A stretch of 64,000 nt of DNA from Pseudomonas paracarnis (GCF_904063055.1 NZ_CAJFCN010000008.1:124001-188000); one strand, 5' to 3'. Positions 53,603 through 63,064 are shown, counted from the stretch's first letter. The notes: generated from the letters alone by a model not told the origin. A program made the numbers and translations.

Positions 53603-55228
53603 CTACACCGAAAACCGCGCCACCATCGAATTCAGATCCACCGCCAACCGCGACAACTCCTGGCTCGCTGCGCTGGTCTGATTAGCGCCGGTAGAGGTCT
53701 GATGTGCCAGGTCGCGGATATTCATCAGGTTACGATCCACCTCCCGCGCCACCGCCGCCTGCTGCTCCGAGGCACTGGCAATCACCAGGTTGCGTTCGTT
53801 GATCAAGGTGAATGCCGAGGCAATCTCTTCCAGGGCCATGCCCGCCGATTTGGCGATCTCCAGTGTGGAGCGCGCCCGTGTGTTGCTCTGTTGCATCGAG
53901 CTGACAGCCTGGTCGGTGCCCTGCTGAATCCCGCTGATCATCTGCTCGATTTCCTGGGTCGACTGTTGTGTGCGATGAGCCAAGGCCCGCACCTCATCGG
54001 CTACCACCGCAAACCCGCGCCCGGCATCCCCTGCTCGCGCCGCTTCAATCGCCGCGTTCAGTGCCAGCAAGTTGGTTTGCTCGGCAATCGAGCGAATCAC
54101 ATCCAGCACTGTGCTGATGCCATAGACCTTTAGCGCCAGCGCTTCGACCTGGGTCACATTGGCGGTCACATCGGTGGCGAGGGCTTCAATCGAGACCACC
54201 GTCTGCTGCACCTGTTCACGCCCTTGCTGGGCAATACGGTCGGATTCGCGAGACGCCTGGGACGTGGCCACGGCATTGCTCGCCACCTCCTCCACCGCCA
54301 CCGTCATCTGATTGACGGCCGTGGCCGCCTGTTCGATTTCCTGGTTCTGCTGGTGCAAGCCACGGGTCGCATCCTCGGTGACGCAACTGAGCTCTTCGGA
54401 AGCCGACGCCAATTGGTTCGATGATTCTGATATGCGCCGGATAGTGTCGCGCAAGCTCTCCTGCATACGCTTGAGCGCCTGTTGCAAGCGCGCTGGCTCG
54501 TCGCTGCCACTGAGCCTGATGTCGCCCGTCAAGTCGCCACTGGCAACGCCCTGGGCCACTTTCAACGACTGTGCCAACGGCAGCACGATGCTGCGTGTCA
54601 GCCACACCGCCAGGCCAATCGTGATTAACGCCGTGACGCCAATCATGACCATCACCCAGACCCGCGACTGGCTGAACACCTGCTGTGCCAGCCGGGCGGC
54701 CTCGTTGGCGCTGGACTTGTTCAGATTGACCAACTCACGCAGCGTCACGGCCATCTGGTCGGCCATCTGATTCATTTCGCCATTGACCACCGCAATGGCG
54801 TCCTCCAGCCGATTAGCCTTGGATAAGCCCACCACCTGCTCCTGGCGTTGCAGGTACTGCTGCTCCTCGAGCTTGAAGCGATCAAACAGCACCCGCTCCT
54901 CAGGCAAGACGATCAATGCCTCGTACACGCCTTCAGCGTGATGCAAGCCGGTTTTGATCTCGGCGATTTTCTGCTCGTTCTGCGCCACCGCCTGGGGGTC
55001 GCGGTTGACCAGCAAGCGCAACGTCAGCGCCCGAATGCGCAACACATCCTGATTCATCTCCCCCACCGCCATGACGCTGGGCAGCCAGTTGGTCTCCACC
55101 TGGTCCGACTGCTGGCGCATATTAGCCATCTGCAACAGGGCAAAGCCGCCCAAGACGAACACCATCAACGCCAGCACACCAAAGCCCAGGCCGGCGCGAG
55201 GGGCGATATTCAAACTGCGGATATTCAT
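53603..55228 (-). CDS. Methyl-accepting chemotaxis protein, four-helix-bundle type
   Basis: Chemoreceptor of 541 residues. A transmembrane helix (about 10-32), a periplasmic domain of about 150 residues with the four-helix-bundle look (LTLRLLVNRDPQAVAQNEQK), a second helix (about 190-210), HAMP, and the signalling hairpin with NLLALNAAIEAARAGDAGRG. The ATG at 55228 follows AAGGAA by 8 nt. Same place next to fabB as the receptor PA1608 in P. aeruginosa (from memory). No C-terminal pentapeptide tether. Ligand unknown. Confidence 0.9.
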   Translation of the reverse strand: MNIRSLNIAPRAGLGFGVLALMVFVLGGFALLQMANMRQQSDQVETNWLPSVMAVGEMNQDVLRIRALTLRLLVNRDPQAVAQNEQKIAEIKTGLHHAEGVYEALIVLPEERVLFDRFKLEEQQYLQRQEQVVGLSKANRLEDAIAVVNGEMNQMADQMAVTLRELVNLNKSSANEAARLAQQVFSQSRVWVMVMIGVTALITIGLAVWLTRSIVLPLAQSLKVAQGVASGDLTGDIRLSGSDEPARLQQALKRMQESLRDTIRRISESSNQLASASEELSCVTEDATRGLHQQNQEIEQAATAVNQMTVAVEEVASNAVATSQASRESDRIAQQGREQVQQTVVSIEALATDVTANVTQVEALALKVYGISTVLDVIRSIAEQTNLLALNAAIEAARAGDAGRGFAVVADEVRALAHRTQQSTQEIEQMISGIQQGTDQAVSSMQQSNTRARSTLEIAKSAGMALEEIASAFTLINERNLVIASASEQQAAVAREVDRNLMNIRDLAHQTSTGANQTSAASQELSRLAVDLNSMVARFSV

Positions 55229-55324
55229 GCCAGCGTTCCTTCCAAAAGTACTGCATCCACCTGCAGCGGGTCTCTTGGACGTTATCGGCACCTGAGGTCA
55301 TTGGCGTAAGATCAAAACGCGATA

Positions 55325-56347
55325 TCAACGCGCGTCGCCATCGCGATGCGGCTTGGGCAGGATGGCGAGGAAGTTGTCGCGCGCAACCTTGTGGGCAACG
55401 TCTTCGGGCAACGCATCGAGGAAAGGATCGAAACGGCGCATCTCTTTGCCCAACTTATTGAAGCGCCCCACAACATCGGAGCCGAGCATGAAGCGATCCG
55501 GGAAGCGCTCCACCAGCGCAACCCATTGCGGCCGTGGCTTGCCGGCGTCATCCAGCAGATAGGGCGTGAGCATGCTCCAGGACAGGTCGATATACAGGTT
55601 GGGGTACGCCTCAAGCAGGCGCGTCAGGGTAGGCAACAAAAAGTCCATCTGCACCTGATGACGGTGAATTTCCTTGCTGGTACCGGCATGGGCCCAGATA
55701 AAACGCGTGTGCGGGTGGTTGCGTAACGGCTGCTCGACTTCCGCCAGGTACAGTGGGTTGCGCTCACGTTTGGAGGTAATGTTGGAATGCAGCATCACCG
55801 GCAGGTCGTTTTCGGCCGCCAGGTGGTAGATGCGCGTCATGGCTTCGTTATTGGCACGCGGCGTGTCGCCGGAAGTCAGCGCGGTGAGGTCATCATGGCG
55901 GGTAAACACTTCACCGATGCCCTGCCACAGCCCAGGGTTGAGGTCGAGCATGCGCTGGATGTGGGCGGCGGAGTTCTTGTCGTTGGGATTGAAACCGGCG
56001 AGGAACGGGTGAAAGTGCTGGCGTTGCGCAGGAGAAAGTTTATTCACTGCCGCCGCGACGATCACATCCGTGGCGCTGTACCAATAAGCATCGGCGTCGT
56101 CACCGGCGTAATAGCGCGGACGCTTGGGCTCGTCTTCGTGCCATTTCTTGGCCACGGGAATCCCGGAAATCATGACGTGCTCAATGCGGTTGTCCGCCAT
56201 GGCCTTGAGCAGCTTGTCCATGCCGGCGCTCTCCTGAAAGAAATCCACGTAATGCAGGTGCGCGTCGCTGTAGGCATAGTCACGGGCCTGCGCGGGAAGG
56301 CTGCTGATGGCAAGCAACAAGGCAAGACTCAGGCGGGTTCCAGACAC
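55325..56347 (-). CDS. Exported amidohydrolase-family protein
   Basis: Amidohydrolase-2-like protein of 340 residues with a signal peptide (to about residue 21, SLPAQA/RD). Metal-binding signs: H30 and H32 in DAHLHY, a His in MLHSNIT, one in WAHAGTS and an Asp in GSDVVG, matching the TIM-barrel amidohydrolase pattern. The location outside the cytoplasm is unusual for this family. Substrate unknown. It is a single gene, between a chemoreceptor and the divergent OsmC-like gene. Confidence 0.85.
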   Translation of the reverse strand: MSGTRLSLALLLAISSLPAQARDYAYSDAHLHYVDFFQESAGMDKLLKAMADNRIEHVMISGIPVAKKWHEDEPKRPRYYAGDDADAYWYSATDVIVAAAVNKLSPAQRQHFHPFLAGFNPNDKNSAAHIQRMLDLNPGLWQGIGEVFTRHDDLTALTSGDTPRANNEAMTRIYHLAAENDLPVMLHSNITSKRERNPLYLAEVEQPLRNHPHTRFIWAHAGTSKEIHRHQVQMDFLLPTLTRLLEAYPNLYIDLSWSMLTPYLLDDAGKPRPQWVALVERFPDRFMLGSDVVGRFNKLGKEMRRFDPFLDALPEDVAHKVARDNFLAILPKPHRDGDAR

Positions 56348-56486
56348 GGTAAAACCTCAATATGGGCTGATACGGGTAGACCTTGCGCCAGCCTTCAGGG
56401 TTCAGCATGGAAAAAACCGGAACACTGGAGTGCCAGCATGCTCTATAACTGCATGACCTTCATCCTGCGCCCTTATGAGGTTTGCC

Positions 56487-56903
56487 ATGCCTGTTACCGT
56501 CAATACGCTGAACGCTGAAAACTTTCGTCACAGCGTGAATATCAATAATCACGAGCTGTTTACCGACCTGCCCAAGAGCCTGGGCGGTGACGATTCGGCG
56601 CCCTCCCCCCACGATTATTTCGATGCTGCGCTGGCGTCGTGCAAAGCTTTGACCGTGAGGCTCTACGCGCAGAAAAAAGCTATCCCGCTGACCGGCGTGA
56701 CCGTGGAGGTCACTCACGACAGCGCCGAAGAGCAAAAGGGTAAATACAAGCTCAACGTCAAGCTGACCCTCAAGGGCGTACTCACCGACGCCCAGCGCGA
56801 TGAACTGCACCGCGTCGCCGATAAATGCCCGGTACATAAGCTGATGACCACTGCCGAAGTCACTATCGAGACAAAATTGTCGGAAGGTGCCTTCAGCCAA
56901 TAG
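56487..56903 (+). CDS. OsmC family protein (organic hydroperoxide-type)
   Basis: OsmC/Ohr-like protein of 138 residues. The two redox cysteines are visible, C52 (ALASCKALTV) and C114 (DKCPVHK). Such proteins reduce organic hydroperoxides, probably with a lipoyl or thiol donor. The start at 56487 is preferred over ATG at 56475 because GAGG lies 6 nt before it. Confidence 0.9.
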   Translation: MPVTVNTLNAENFRHSVNINNHELFTDLPKSLGGDDSAPSPHDYFDAALASCKALTVRLYAQKKAIPLTGVTVEVTHDSAEEQKGKYKLNVKLTLKGVLTDAQRDELHRVADKCPVHKLMTTAEVTIETKLSEGAFSQ

Positions 56904-56965
56904 CCCCACCTTCCCATCGAGCGGGTTATGCTCAAAGCATCTAACCCGCTCAGACTGGGATGCCC

Positions 56966-57832
56966 ATGACCACTCTCACCGTGATTCGCCCTCGCCCCGA
57001 AGATGTAGAAGGCCAGCCTATCCTGCGGCCCCTGCCCTCGCGTGAATGCCGCAGCGTCGGGCCCTTTGTGTTTTTCGACCACATGCTGCCGACCCGCTAC
57101 GCACCGGGTAACGGCATGAATATCCGCCAGCATCCCCATATCGGCCTGTCCACCCTTACTTACCTGTTTGAAGGCGTCTTGCAGCATAAGGACAGCCTTG
57201 GCTCGGACCAGGTGGTGCAAGCCGGCGATGTCAGCTGGATGACCGCCGGCAGCGCGATTGCCCACGTCGAGCGCACACCTGAAGCGGTCAAGGCCAGTGG
57301 CTTCAACCTGCACGGCCTGCAGGTATGGCTGGCCTCGCCCAAGGACCACGAGACCGGGCCGGGACACTACAGCCATCACCCAGCGGCGAGCTTGCCGAAA
57401 AGCGATAACCTCGGCGTGCAGGTGCGTTTGATCGCCGGTGATGGTTTTTGCCTCAGGTCACCGGTGCCGGTACTGTCGCCGACGCTGTATGCCGAGGTAC
57501 AGATGCAAACCGCCACCACCCTGTTGATTCCTGATGAACATGAGGAACGTGCGGTGTATGTGCTGGAGGGTGAGGTGCAGTTGGACGGTGAAGCCCTGGA
57601 GGTCAACAGCTTGGTGGTATTGCCGACTGGGCAGGAGATGACCCTGTATGCCGAGAGTGATTGCCACCTGATGGTATTTGGCGGGGCGCCGCTGGATGGG
57701 CCACGGCGGATCAACTGGAATTTTGTGGCGAGTGATCCGGCGGTGATCGAGCAGGCGAGACAGCGTTGGGCGGCTGGGGATTGGCCCACTGTGCCGGGGG
57801 AGTCAGAAAGAATCGAGTTGCCTGTGAAATAG
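56966..57832 (+). CDS. Pirin family protein
   Basis: Bicupin pirin homologue of 288 residues. The metal site is H56 and H58 (RQHPHIGL), H100 and E102 (AHVERTPE), in place of the more usual HSE. Bacterial pirins act as quercetinase-like dioxygenases or interact with regulators. The start at 56966 has GGGA 5 nt upstream. It is downstream of the osmC-like gene with a 62-bp gap. Precise role unknown. Confidence 0.9.
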   Translation: MTTLTVIRPRPEDVEGQPILRPLPSRECRSVGPFVFFDHMLPTRYAPGNGMNIRQHPHIGLSTLTYLFEGVLQHKDSLGSDQVVQAGDVSWMTAGSAIAHVERTPEAVKASGFNLHGLQVWLASPKDHETGPGHYSHHPAASLPKSDNLGVQVRLIAGDGFCLRSPVPVLSPTLYAEVQMQTATTLLIPDEHEERAVYVLEGEVQLDGEALEVNSLVVLPTGQEMTLYAESDCHLMVFGGAPLDGPRRINWNFVASDPAVIEQARQRWAAGDWPTVPGESERIELPVK

Positions 57833-57834
57833 CT

Positions 57835-57906
57835 ATCGCAGGCAAGCCAGCTCCCACATTTGATGGGTATACACATTTTAGAATGTAGGAGCTGGCTTGC
57901 CTGCGA
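57835..57906. repeat. REPIN
   Basis: Inverted REP pair around about 35 bp, between convergent genes (pirin and dienelactone hydrolase). The right head is degenerate (GTAGGAGCTGGCTTGCCTGC). Confidence 0.85.
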
Positions 57907-57931
57907 TGGCGTCCGATCAGGCGCTGAGGAA

Positions 57932-58660
57932 TCAGCCCTTGAACACTTCATCCAACAAGTTATGCATCGACTGGAAAGCCCGCGCAGCGGTCTTGGCGTC
58001 GTACATCATCTTGCCTGGCACATTGGCATGGGGGTCGGTGAAGGAATGCACCGCACCGCCGTAGCTGAGCAACTGCCAATCCACACCCGCCGCGTTCATT
58101 TCATCTTCGAACGCCGGCAGTTGCTCTTGGGGCACCAACGGGTCCGAGGCGCCATGCAGCACCAGCACTGACCCCTTGATGTTCTTCGCATCCGCCGGGT
58201 TCGGTGTATCCAGGGTGCCATGGAACGACACGGCAGCCTTCAGCGGCGCGCCGGTACGGGCCAGCTCCAGGGAGCAGCAACCGCCAAAGCAGAAGCCGAA
58301 GGTGGCCAGTTTCGAGGTGTCCACTGCTGCCTCAGTCTGGCCTTGCAGTTGCTCTAACGCTGCTTGCATGCGCTTGTTCAGCAACGGGCGATCATTCTTC
58401 AACGGCATCATCGCCGCGCCCGCTTCATCGCCATTTGAAGGACGTACGTTTTGCCCGTAGAGGTCGGCAATCAACACCACGTAGCCTTTGCCGGCAACGG
58501 CCTTCGCGATCTCTTCGGCCCCCCCACTCACGCCCATCCAGTTCGGCGCCATCAGCAGTCCCGGCAACGGGCCCTTGTGGCTGGCATCGAACGCCAGACG
58601 GCTTTCATAAGACTGGCCATCAATCTGATAGACCACGGAACGTACAGTGACTTGGCTCAT
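57932..58660 (-). CDS. Dienelactone hydrolase family protein
   Basis: Alpha/beta hydrolase of 242 residues with a Cys nucleophile: C124 in FGFCFGG, D173 in HGASDPLVP and H205 in GAVHSFTDP. This Cys-Asp-His triad is the signature of dienelactone hydrolases, which open lactones in aromatic breakdown; many homologues in non-degraders have no assigned substrate. It lies after the htpG terminator. Confidence 0.9.
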   Translation of the reverse strand: MSQVTVRSVVYQIDGQSYESRLAFDASHKGPLPGLLMAPNWMGVSGGAEEIAKAVAGKGYVVLIADLYGQNVRPSNGDEAGAAMMPLKNDRPLLNKRMQAALEQLQGQTEAAVDTSKLATFGFCFGGCCSLELARTGAPLKAAVSFHGTLDTPNPADAKNIKGSVLVLHGASDPLVPQEQLPAFEDEMNAAGVDWQLLSYGGAVHSFTDPHANVPGKMMYDAKTAARAFQSMHNLLDEVFKG

Positions 58661-58691
58661 GATTCACTCCAGTTGAGGTGCGCACAAACGA

Positions 58692-58715
58692 AAAAACCCG
58701 CCGAAGCGGGTTTTT
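58692..58715 (-). terminator. Terminator of htpG
   Basis: A 10-bp stem AAAAACCCGC / GCGGGTTTTT with a CGAA loop, 12 bp past the htpG stop on the minus strand; the T-run is on that side too. Confidence 0.88.
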
Positions 58716-58726
58716 CTACAACGGTG

Positions 58727-60631
58727 TTAAACCGACAATTCAACCAACAGCTTGTTCAGTCGGCGCACATACGCGGCCGGGTCCTTCAAGCTGTCGCCGG
58801 CTGCCAGGGCGGCCTGGTCGAAGAGGATGTGCGACAGGTCACCAAACCGCTCTTCGCTCTGCTCGCCATCGAGTTTCTCGATCAGCGGGTGAGACGGGTT
58901 GAATTCGAAGATCGGCTTGGAATCCGGCACTTTCTGGCCGCTGGCTTCCAGGATCTGGCGCATCTGCATGCCCAGGTCCTGCTCGCCGATGGCCAGGATC
59001 GCAGGAGAGTCGGTCAGGCGGTGGGAAACCCGCACTTCACTCACCGCTTCGCCCAGGGAAGCCTTGATGCGCTCAACCAGGCCCTCTTTGGACTTGGCGA
59101 CTTCTTCGGCTTCTTTCTTCTCTTCTTCGGAGTCCAGGTTACCCAGGTCCAGATCACCACGGGCCACGTCGACGAAGGTTTTGCCGTCGAACTCGGTGAG
59201 GTAGCTCATCAGCCACTCATCGATACGGTCGGTCAGCAGCAGCACTTCGATGCCTTTCTTGCGGAAGACTTCCAGGTGCGGGCTGTTCTTGACCTGGGCG
59301 TAGGTTTCGCCGGTCAGGTAGTAGATCTTGTCCTGACCTTCCTTGGCACGTGCCAGGTAGTCAGCCAGGGACACAACCTGCTCGCCGTCTTCACCCTGAG
59401 TCGAGGCAAAACGCAGCAAACCGGCGATTTTTTCCTTGTTGGCAAAATCTTCCGCCGGGCCTTCTTTCATGACCTGGCCGAAGTTTTTCCAGAAGCTCTT
59501 GTATTGCTCAGGCTCGTTCTTCGCCAGCTTTTCCAGCATGTCGAGTACGCGCTTGGTGAGCGCCGACTTCATGGAGTCGATGATCGGGTCTTTCTGCAGG
59601 ATTTCCCGCGACACGTTCAGCGACAGGTCGTTGGAGTCGACCACACCTTTGATAAAGCGCAGGTACAGCGGCAGGAAGGATTCCGCCTGGTCCATTACGA
59701 ACACGCGCTGCACGTACAGCTTCAGGCCTTTTGGCGCTTCACGCTGGTACAGGTCGAACGGAGCACGGGCCGGTACGTAGAGCAGCGAGCTGTATTCGAG
59801 CTTGCCTTCAACCTTGTTGTGGCTCCAGCTCAGCGGGTTCTCGTAGTCGTGGCCGATGTGCTTGTAGAACTCCTGGTATTCCTCGTCCTTGATCTCGGTA
59901 CGCGGACGGGTCCACAGGGCGCTGGCGCGGTTGACGGTTTCCCACTCTACCGCCGGGGCTTCTTCGCCTTCGGCAACGGTCTGTTCCTTGGGCAACTCGA
60001 TCGGCAACGCGATGTGGTCGGAGTACTTCTTGATGATGTTGCGCAGACGCCAGCCATCGGCGAATTCGTCTTCACCGGCTTTCAAGTGCAGCACGATGCG
60101 GGTGCCGCGGTCAGCCTTGTCGATCGTGGCGATTTCAAATTCGCCCTCGCCTTTGGAAGCCCAGTGCACGCCTTCGCTGGCGTCAAGGCCGGCGCGGCGG
60201 CTGAATACTTCAACCTTGTCGGCGACGATGAAGGCCGAATAGAAGCCCACGCCGAATTGGCCGATCAGGTGAGAGTCTTTTTTCTGGTCGCCCGACAGGT
60301 TCTTCATGAAATCTGCGGTGCCGGACTTGGCGATGGTCCCCAGGTGGGTGATCGCATCGTCACGGCTCATGCCGATACCGTTGTCTTCGAGGGTGACGGT
60401 CTTGGCGTCTTTGTCGTAGCTCACACGGATCTTCAGTTCCGCGCCGCCTTCCAGCAACTCAGGCTTGGACAGGGCTTCGAAACGTAATTTGTCGACAGCG
60501 TCAGAGGCGTTCGAGATCAATTCGCGAAGGAAAATTTCCTTGTTGGAATACAGCGAATGGATCATGAGGTGCAGCAGTTGCTTCACCTCGGTCTGGAAGC
60601 CCAGGGTTTCCTTTTGAGTTTCCACACTCAT
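58727..60631 (-). CDS. htpG: Chaperone HtpG (Hsp90)
   Basis: ATP-dependent molecular chaperone of 634 residues, the usual length. The N-terminal ATPase has LRELISNASDAVDKLR, DNGIGMSRDD and GQFGVGFYSAF; middle and C-terminal dimerisation domains follow. The ATG at 60631 gives the standard N-terminus MSVETQKETLGF; an ATG 6 bp upstream is closer to the GGAG site and may be used too. Stress induction is usual for the family, but I could not identify a sigma-32 promoter. Confidence 0.98.
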   Translation of the reverse strand: MSVETQKETLGFQTEVKQLLHLMIHSLYSNKEIFLRELISNASDAVDKLRFEALSKPELLEGGAELKIRVSYDKDAKTVTLEDNGIGMSRDDAITHLGTIAKSGTADFMKNLSGDQKKDSHLIGQFGVGFYSAFIVADKVEVFSRRAGLDASEGVHWASKGEGEFEIATIDKADRGTRIVLHLKAGEDEFADGWRLRNIIKKYSDHIALPIELPKEQTVAEGEEAPAVEWETVNRASALWTRPRTEIKDEEYQEFYKHIGHDYENPLSWSHNKVEGKLEYSSLLYVPARAPFDLYQREAPKGLKLYVQRVFVMDQAESFLPLYLRFIKGVVDSNDLSLNVSREILQKDPIIDSMKSALTKRVLDMLEKLAKNEPEQYKSFWKNFGQVMKEGPAEDFANKEKIAGLLRFASTQGEDGEQVVSLADYLARAKEGQDKIYYLTGETYAQVKNSPHLEVFRKKGIEVLLLTDRIDEWLMSYLTEFDGKTFVDVARGDLDLGNLDSEEEKKEAEEVAKSKEGLVERIKASLGEAVSEVRVSHRLTDSPAILAIGEQDLGMQMRQILEASGQKVPDSKPIFEFNPSHPLIEKLDGEQSEERFGDLSHILFDQAALAAGDSLKDPAAYVRRLNKLLVELSV

Positions 60632-60720
60632 GGTCATCAAACTCCAATTGGATGGCAGTGGCCGCGCCCGAAAGGGTTGGCGGCGGGTTGTCATCAAAGT
60701 TGGGGGCTCAGGCCAGGATT

Positions 60721-61173
60721 TCAAGGGCGGGCCAATTCCTCAATCTTGAAATGTGCGCGGGCGGTGGCAATCGGTTCGGCCGGTGTGCTCTGCCAGGCGG
60801 TAATCGCCACGTTGGCCACGCGCCGGCCCTGGCGCCATACCTGGCACTTGGCATAGGTGTCACGAAACTGGCCGGCGCGCAGGTAATCCAGGGAGAAGTC
60901 GATGATTTTCGGCAGGCCCGGAGCGCCCGTGAACACCATCAGGTGCAGGGCGGCTGCCAACTCCATGAAGCCGGCGATCACCCCGCCATGCAGCGCCGGC
61001 AATATGGGGTTACCAATATTGTCCTGGTTGGCCGGCAGGCGAAACAGCAACTCATCCCCCAGCCGGGTGCATTCGATGCCGATCAACCTGGCATAAGGCA
61101 CCAACTCGAGCAGCGCGTCACAGTCGCCACGATCGAGGGCTTGCTCCAGGCGCGTCTTGAACCGATGCGTCAT
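60721..61173 (-). CDS. Hotdog-fold thioesterase
   Basis: PaaI-type thioesterase of 150 residues. The active-site helix LHGGVIAGFMELAAALHL is at about 62-79. It overlaps the upstream thioesterase gene by 4 bp, so the two are cotranslated, and they are clearly related in fold but not close in sequence. It precedes htpG by about 90 bp in the same direction. Substrate unknown. Confidence 0.88.
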   Translation of the reverse strand: MTHRFKTRLEQALDRGDCDALLELVPYARLIGIECTRLGDELLFRLPANQDNIGNPILPALHGGVIAGFMELAAALHLMVFTGAPGLPKIIDFSLDYLRAGQFRDTYAKCQVWRQGRRVANVAITAWQSTPAEPIATARAHFKIEELARP

Positions 61174-61646
61174 GCCTGCTCTCCCTTGACGACAGTGCCC
61201 AAGCCTTGGGTGCCTTTGAGGCGCTTGCCCATGCGCATGAATGTGCCCACCACATGGGCGATAGGTTGTTGCGGGTCATCCTGATAGGCAACGCCACGGG
61301 TGAAGATCACGTCGGTGGTCACCCGGTAGCATTGCGCGAAGCCATACACCGGCTTATGGGGTTCGGCGGGATGCATGTAGTCGATACGCAGGTCCAGGGT
61401 GGGGCACACCTCGAACTCGGGCAGTACGCACAGGGTCGCCATGCCGCACGCGGTGTCCATCAAGGAGGTCAGCGCGCCGCCGTGGATCACCCCGCTCAGG
61501 GGGTCACCGACAATATGCGGCCCATAAGGCAGTACGAGGGTCATGCCCTCCTCGCTGGCTTCATGCACCGCCACACCCAGCACCTGGCAATGGCGCAGGG
61601 CCGAAACGAAGCGCACGGCACGCTCTAACAAAGGGTTTTCGGTCAT
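61170..61646 (-). CDS. Hotdog-fold thioesterase
   Basis: PaaI-type thioesterase of 158 residues with HGGALTSLMDTACGMA (active-site helix, about 65-80) and LDLRIDYMHPA. The ATG at 61646 has AAGAG about 9 nt upstream; a 30-codon extension is discarded. First of the pair; equimolar synthesis with the next gene could allow a mixed assembly, an idea not shown by the sequence. Confidence 0.88.
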   Translation of the reverse strand: MTENPLLERAVRFVSALRHCQVLGVAVHEASEEGMTLVLPYGPHIVGDPLSGVIHGGALTSLMDTACGMATLCVLPEFEVCPTLDLRIDYMHPAEPHKPVYGFAQCYRVTTDVIFTRGVAYQDDPQQPIAHVVGTFMRMGKRLKGTQGLGTVVKGEQA

Positions 61647-61715
61647 TGTTTTTAGACTCTTATTAGTGTGAATTCGGCGGATTGGAATGACTGGGTAAAG
61701 TTCCTGTACGAAACA

Positions 61716-61724
61716 TGCTATATA
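61716..61724 (+). promoter_or_regulatory. Possible extended -10 promoter of the lipoprotein gene
   Basis: TGCTATATA reads as an extended -10 (TG-N-TATATA) about 80 bp ahead of the lipoprotein start. No good -35 is seen, which extended -10 promoters can tolerate. Confidence 0.35.
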
Positions 61725-61803
61725 TCTGTGGGACATAAGGAACTAATGCTGGCCCCTTGGGTTCGAAAGGCCAGTAGATATCTTCAATAAGGAGAAACAC
61801 CCC

Positions 61804-62061
61804 ATGCGTAAGACATTAGCTATTTCCATGATGCTGGCCGCTGCTCTCGGTCTGGCTGCCTGCGACAAGAAATCCGAAGACAAAGCCCAAGATGCCGCTG
61901 CACACTCTGAGCAAGCACAGCAAGACATGGCTAAAGCACAGGATAAAGTGAACGACGCTGCGAAAGAAAACGCTGAAGCTGCCAAAGCTCAGGCCGAATC
62001 GAACGAAGCTGCTGCAAAAGAAGCTGCACCTGCCGCACCTGCAGAACCTGCCAAGCAGTAA
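61804..62061 (+). CDS. Small Ala/Glu-rich lipoprotein
   Basis: Predicted lipoprotein of 85 residues: signal with lipobox LGLAAC and Cys20 as the modified residue. The mature part is almost entirely Ala, Glu, Lys and Gln (QDMAKAQDKVNDAAKENAEA), so it likely forms a single long helix or coiled coil, like Lpp-type or small envelope lipoproteins. Its A/T-leaning third-position usage (for example GCT, AAA, GAA) differs from its neighbours and fits high expression. A terminator follows. No named family recognised. Confidence 0.85.
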   Translation: MRKTLAISMMLAAALGLAACDKKSEDKAQDAAAHSEQAQQDMAKAQDKVNDAAKENAEAAKAQAESNEAAAKEAAPAAPAEPAKQ

Positions 62062-62094
62062 TCGCAGGGTTTAAAGCAGTATTGCAGCAAAAGA

Positions 62095-62125
62095 AAGCCC
62101 GCTGATTAAAGCGGGCTTTTCTTTG
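62095..62125 (+). terminator. Terminator of the lipoprotein gene
   Basis: A 9-bp stem AAAGCCCGC / GCGGGCTTT with a 7-nt loop followed by TCTTTG; about 35 bp after the stop. Confidence 0.85.
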
Positions 62126-62145
62126 TCTGCGATTTGCTTGCAGCG

Positions 62146-62886
62146 CTACTGTGCGCCGTCTTTTACAACGTCGGCTCCCGGCATATCGGTCGGGGTATAC
62201 ACCATCACCTGCAATACATCGGAATGGAACTCGCGGCGGTACAGCACCAGCACCACCCCGCTACTCATCAACATGAACAACCAGGGGCTGACAAACCAGG
62301 CCAGCATGGTCATGCCGAAGTAATAGGCGCGCAGGCCAAAGTTGAACTGGTTGGCCGCCATCGAAATCACTCGCGCCGCCCGCAAAGCAAACGCCTTGCG
62401 CTCCTGCTCTGACACGTGCCGTTCACCGATCATGGGCGCCGAGCCCACCAGCACCGCCGCGAAGTTGTACTGGCGCATGCACCAGCTGAAGGTGAAAAAG
62501 GCATAGACGAACACCAGTGCCAGGCACAGCAATTTGATCTCCGACATGCCCTGGGATGCCTGCTGCACCATGGGAATGTCCGCCAGCAGTGACACTGCGC
62601 GTTCCGAAGCCCCCAGCACCGTGAGAATACCGGCGAGGATGATCAAGGTGCTGGAGGCAAAGAACGAGGCATTGCGCTCCAGGTTACCGATCACACTGGC
62701 GTCGGCGATACGGTTGTCGCGCAGCAGCATGCGGCGCATCCAGTCTTCACGGTACAGGTGCAACACACTGGCCAGGCACGCCGTGTCCCGGGCTTTCCAC
62801 GTTGCGTAACGGGTGTAGCCGCCCCAGCAGATGACAAACCAGAGTGCTGCAAGCAGATGAACTTGATTGATTTCGACAAACGACAT
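62146..62886 (-). CDS. DUF599 family membrane protein
   Basis: Inner-membrane protein of 246 residues with about four hydrophobic helices (about 8-22, 72-92, 115-135 and 195-215) and a conserved arginine-rich loop in the middle. Resembles the DUF599 family, function unknown. The ATG at 62886 has AAGGA 6 nt upstream; the frame runs further upstream only through a REP element. Confidence 0.82.
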   Translation of the reverse strand: MSFVEINQVHLLAALWFVICWGGYTRYATWKARDTACLASVLHLYREDWMRRMLLRDNRIADASVIGNLERNASFFASSTLIILAGILTVLGASERAVSLLADIPMVQQASQGMSEIKLLCLALVFVYAFFTFSWCMRQYNFAAVLVGSAPMIGERHVSEQERKAFALRAARVISMAANQFNFGLRAYYFGMTMLAWFVSPWLFMLMSSGVVLVLYRREFHSDVLQVMVYTPTDMPGADVVKDGAQ

Positions 62887-62930
62887 GTAGGTCCTTGTAC
62901 AGGGTAGCCATGGTGAAAACGCGGTCAAAC

Positions 62931-63020
62931 TGTGGGAGCGGGCTTGCTCGCGAATGCGGTGTGCCAGCTGCATATTAGTTTGCTGACACACCGCATTCGC
63001 GAGCAAGCCCGCTCCCACAT
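62931..63020. repeat. REPIN, GGGAGCGGGCTTGCTCGCG subtype
   Basis: Inverted pair of the second REP subtype, with an inner perfect dyad GAATGCGGTGTG / CACACCGCATTC, so the whole 90 bp folds into one long hairpin. Confidence 0.9.
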
Positions 63021-63064
63021 TACCGGTTCACAAGTTTAGAAATATGTAACCTCATACGCAAAAA

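Noticed and set aside
58451..60487. A 678-codon open frame on the plus strand antisense to htpG
   Set aside because: It is a shadow of htpG caused by high GC at third positions; no ribosome site and no family resemblance.
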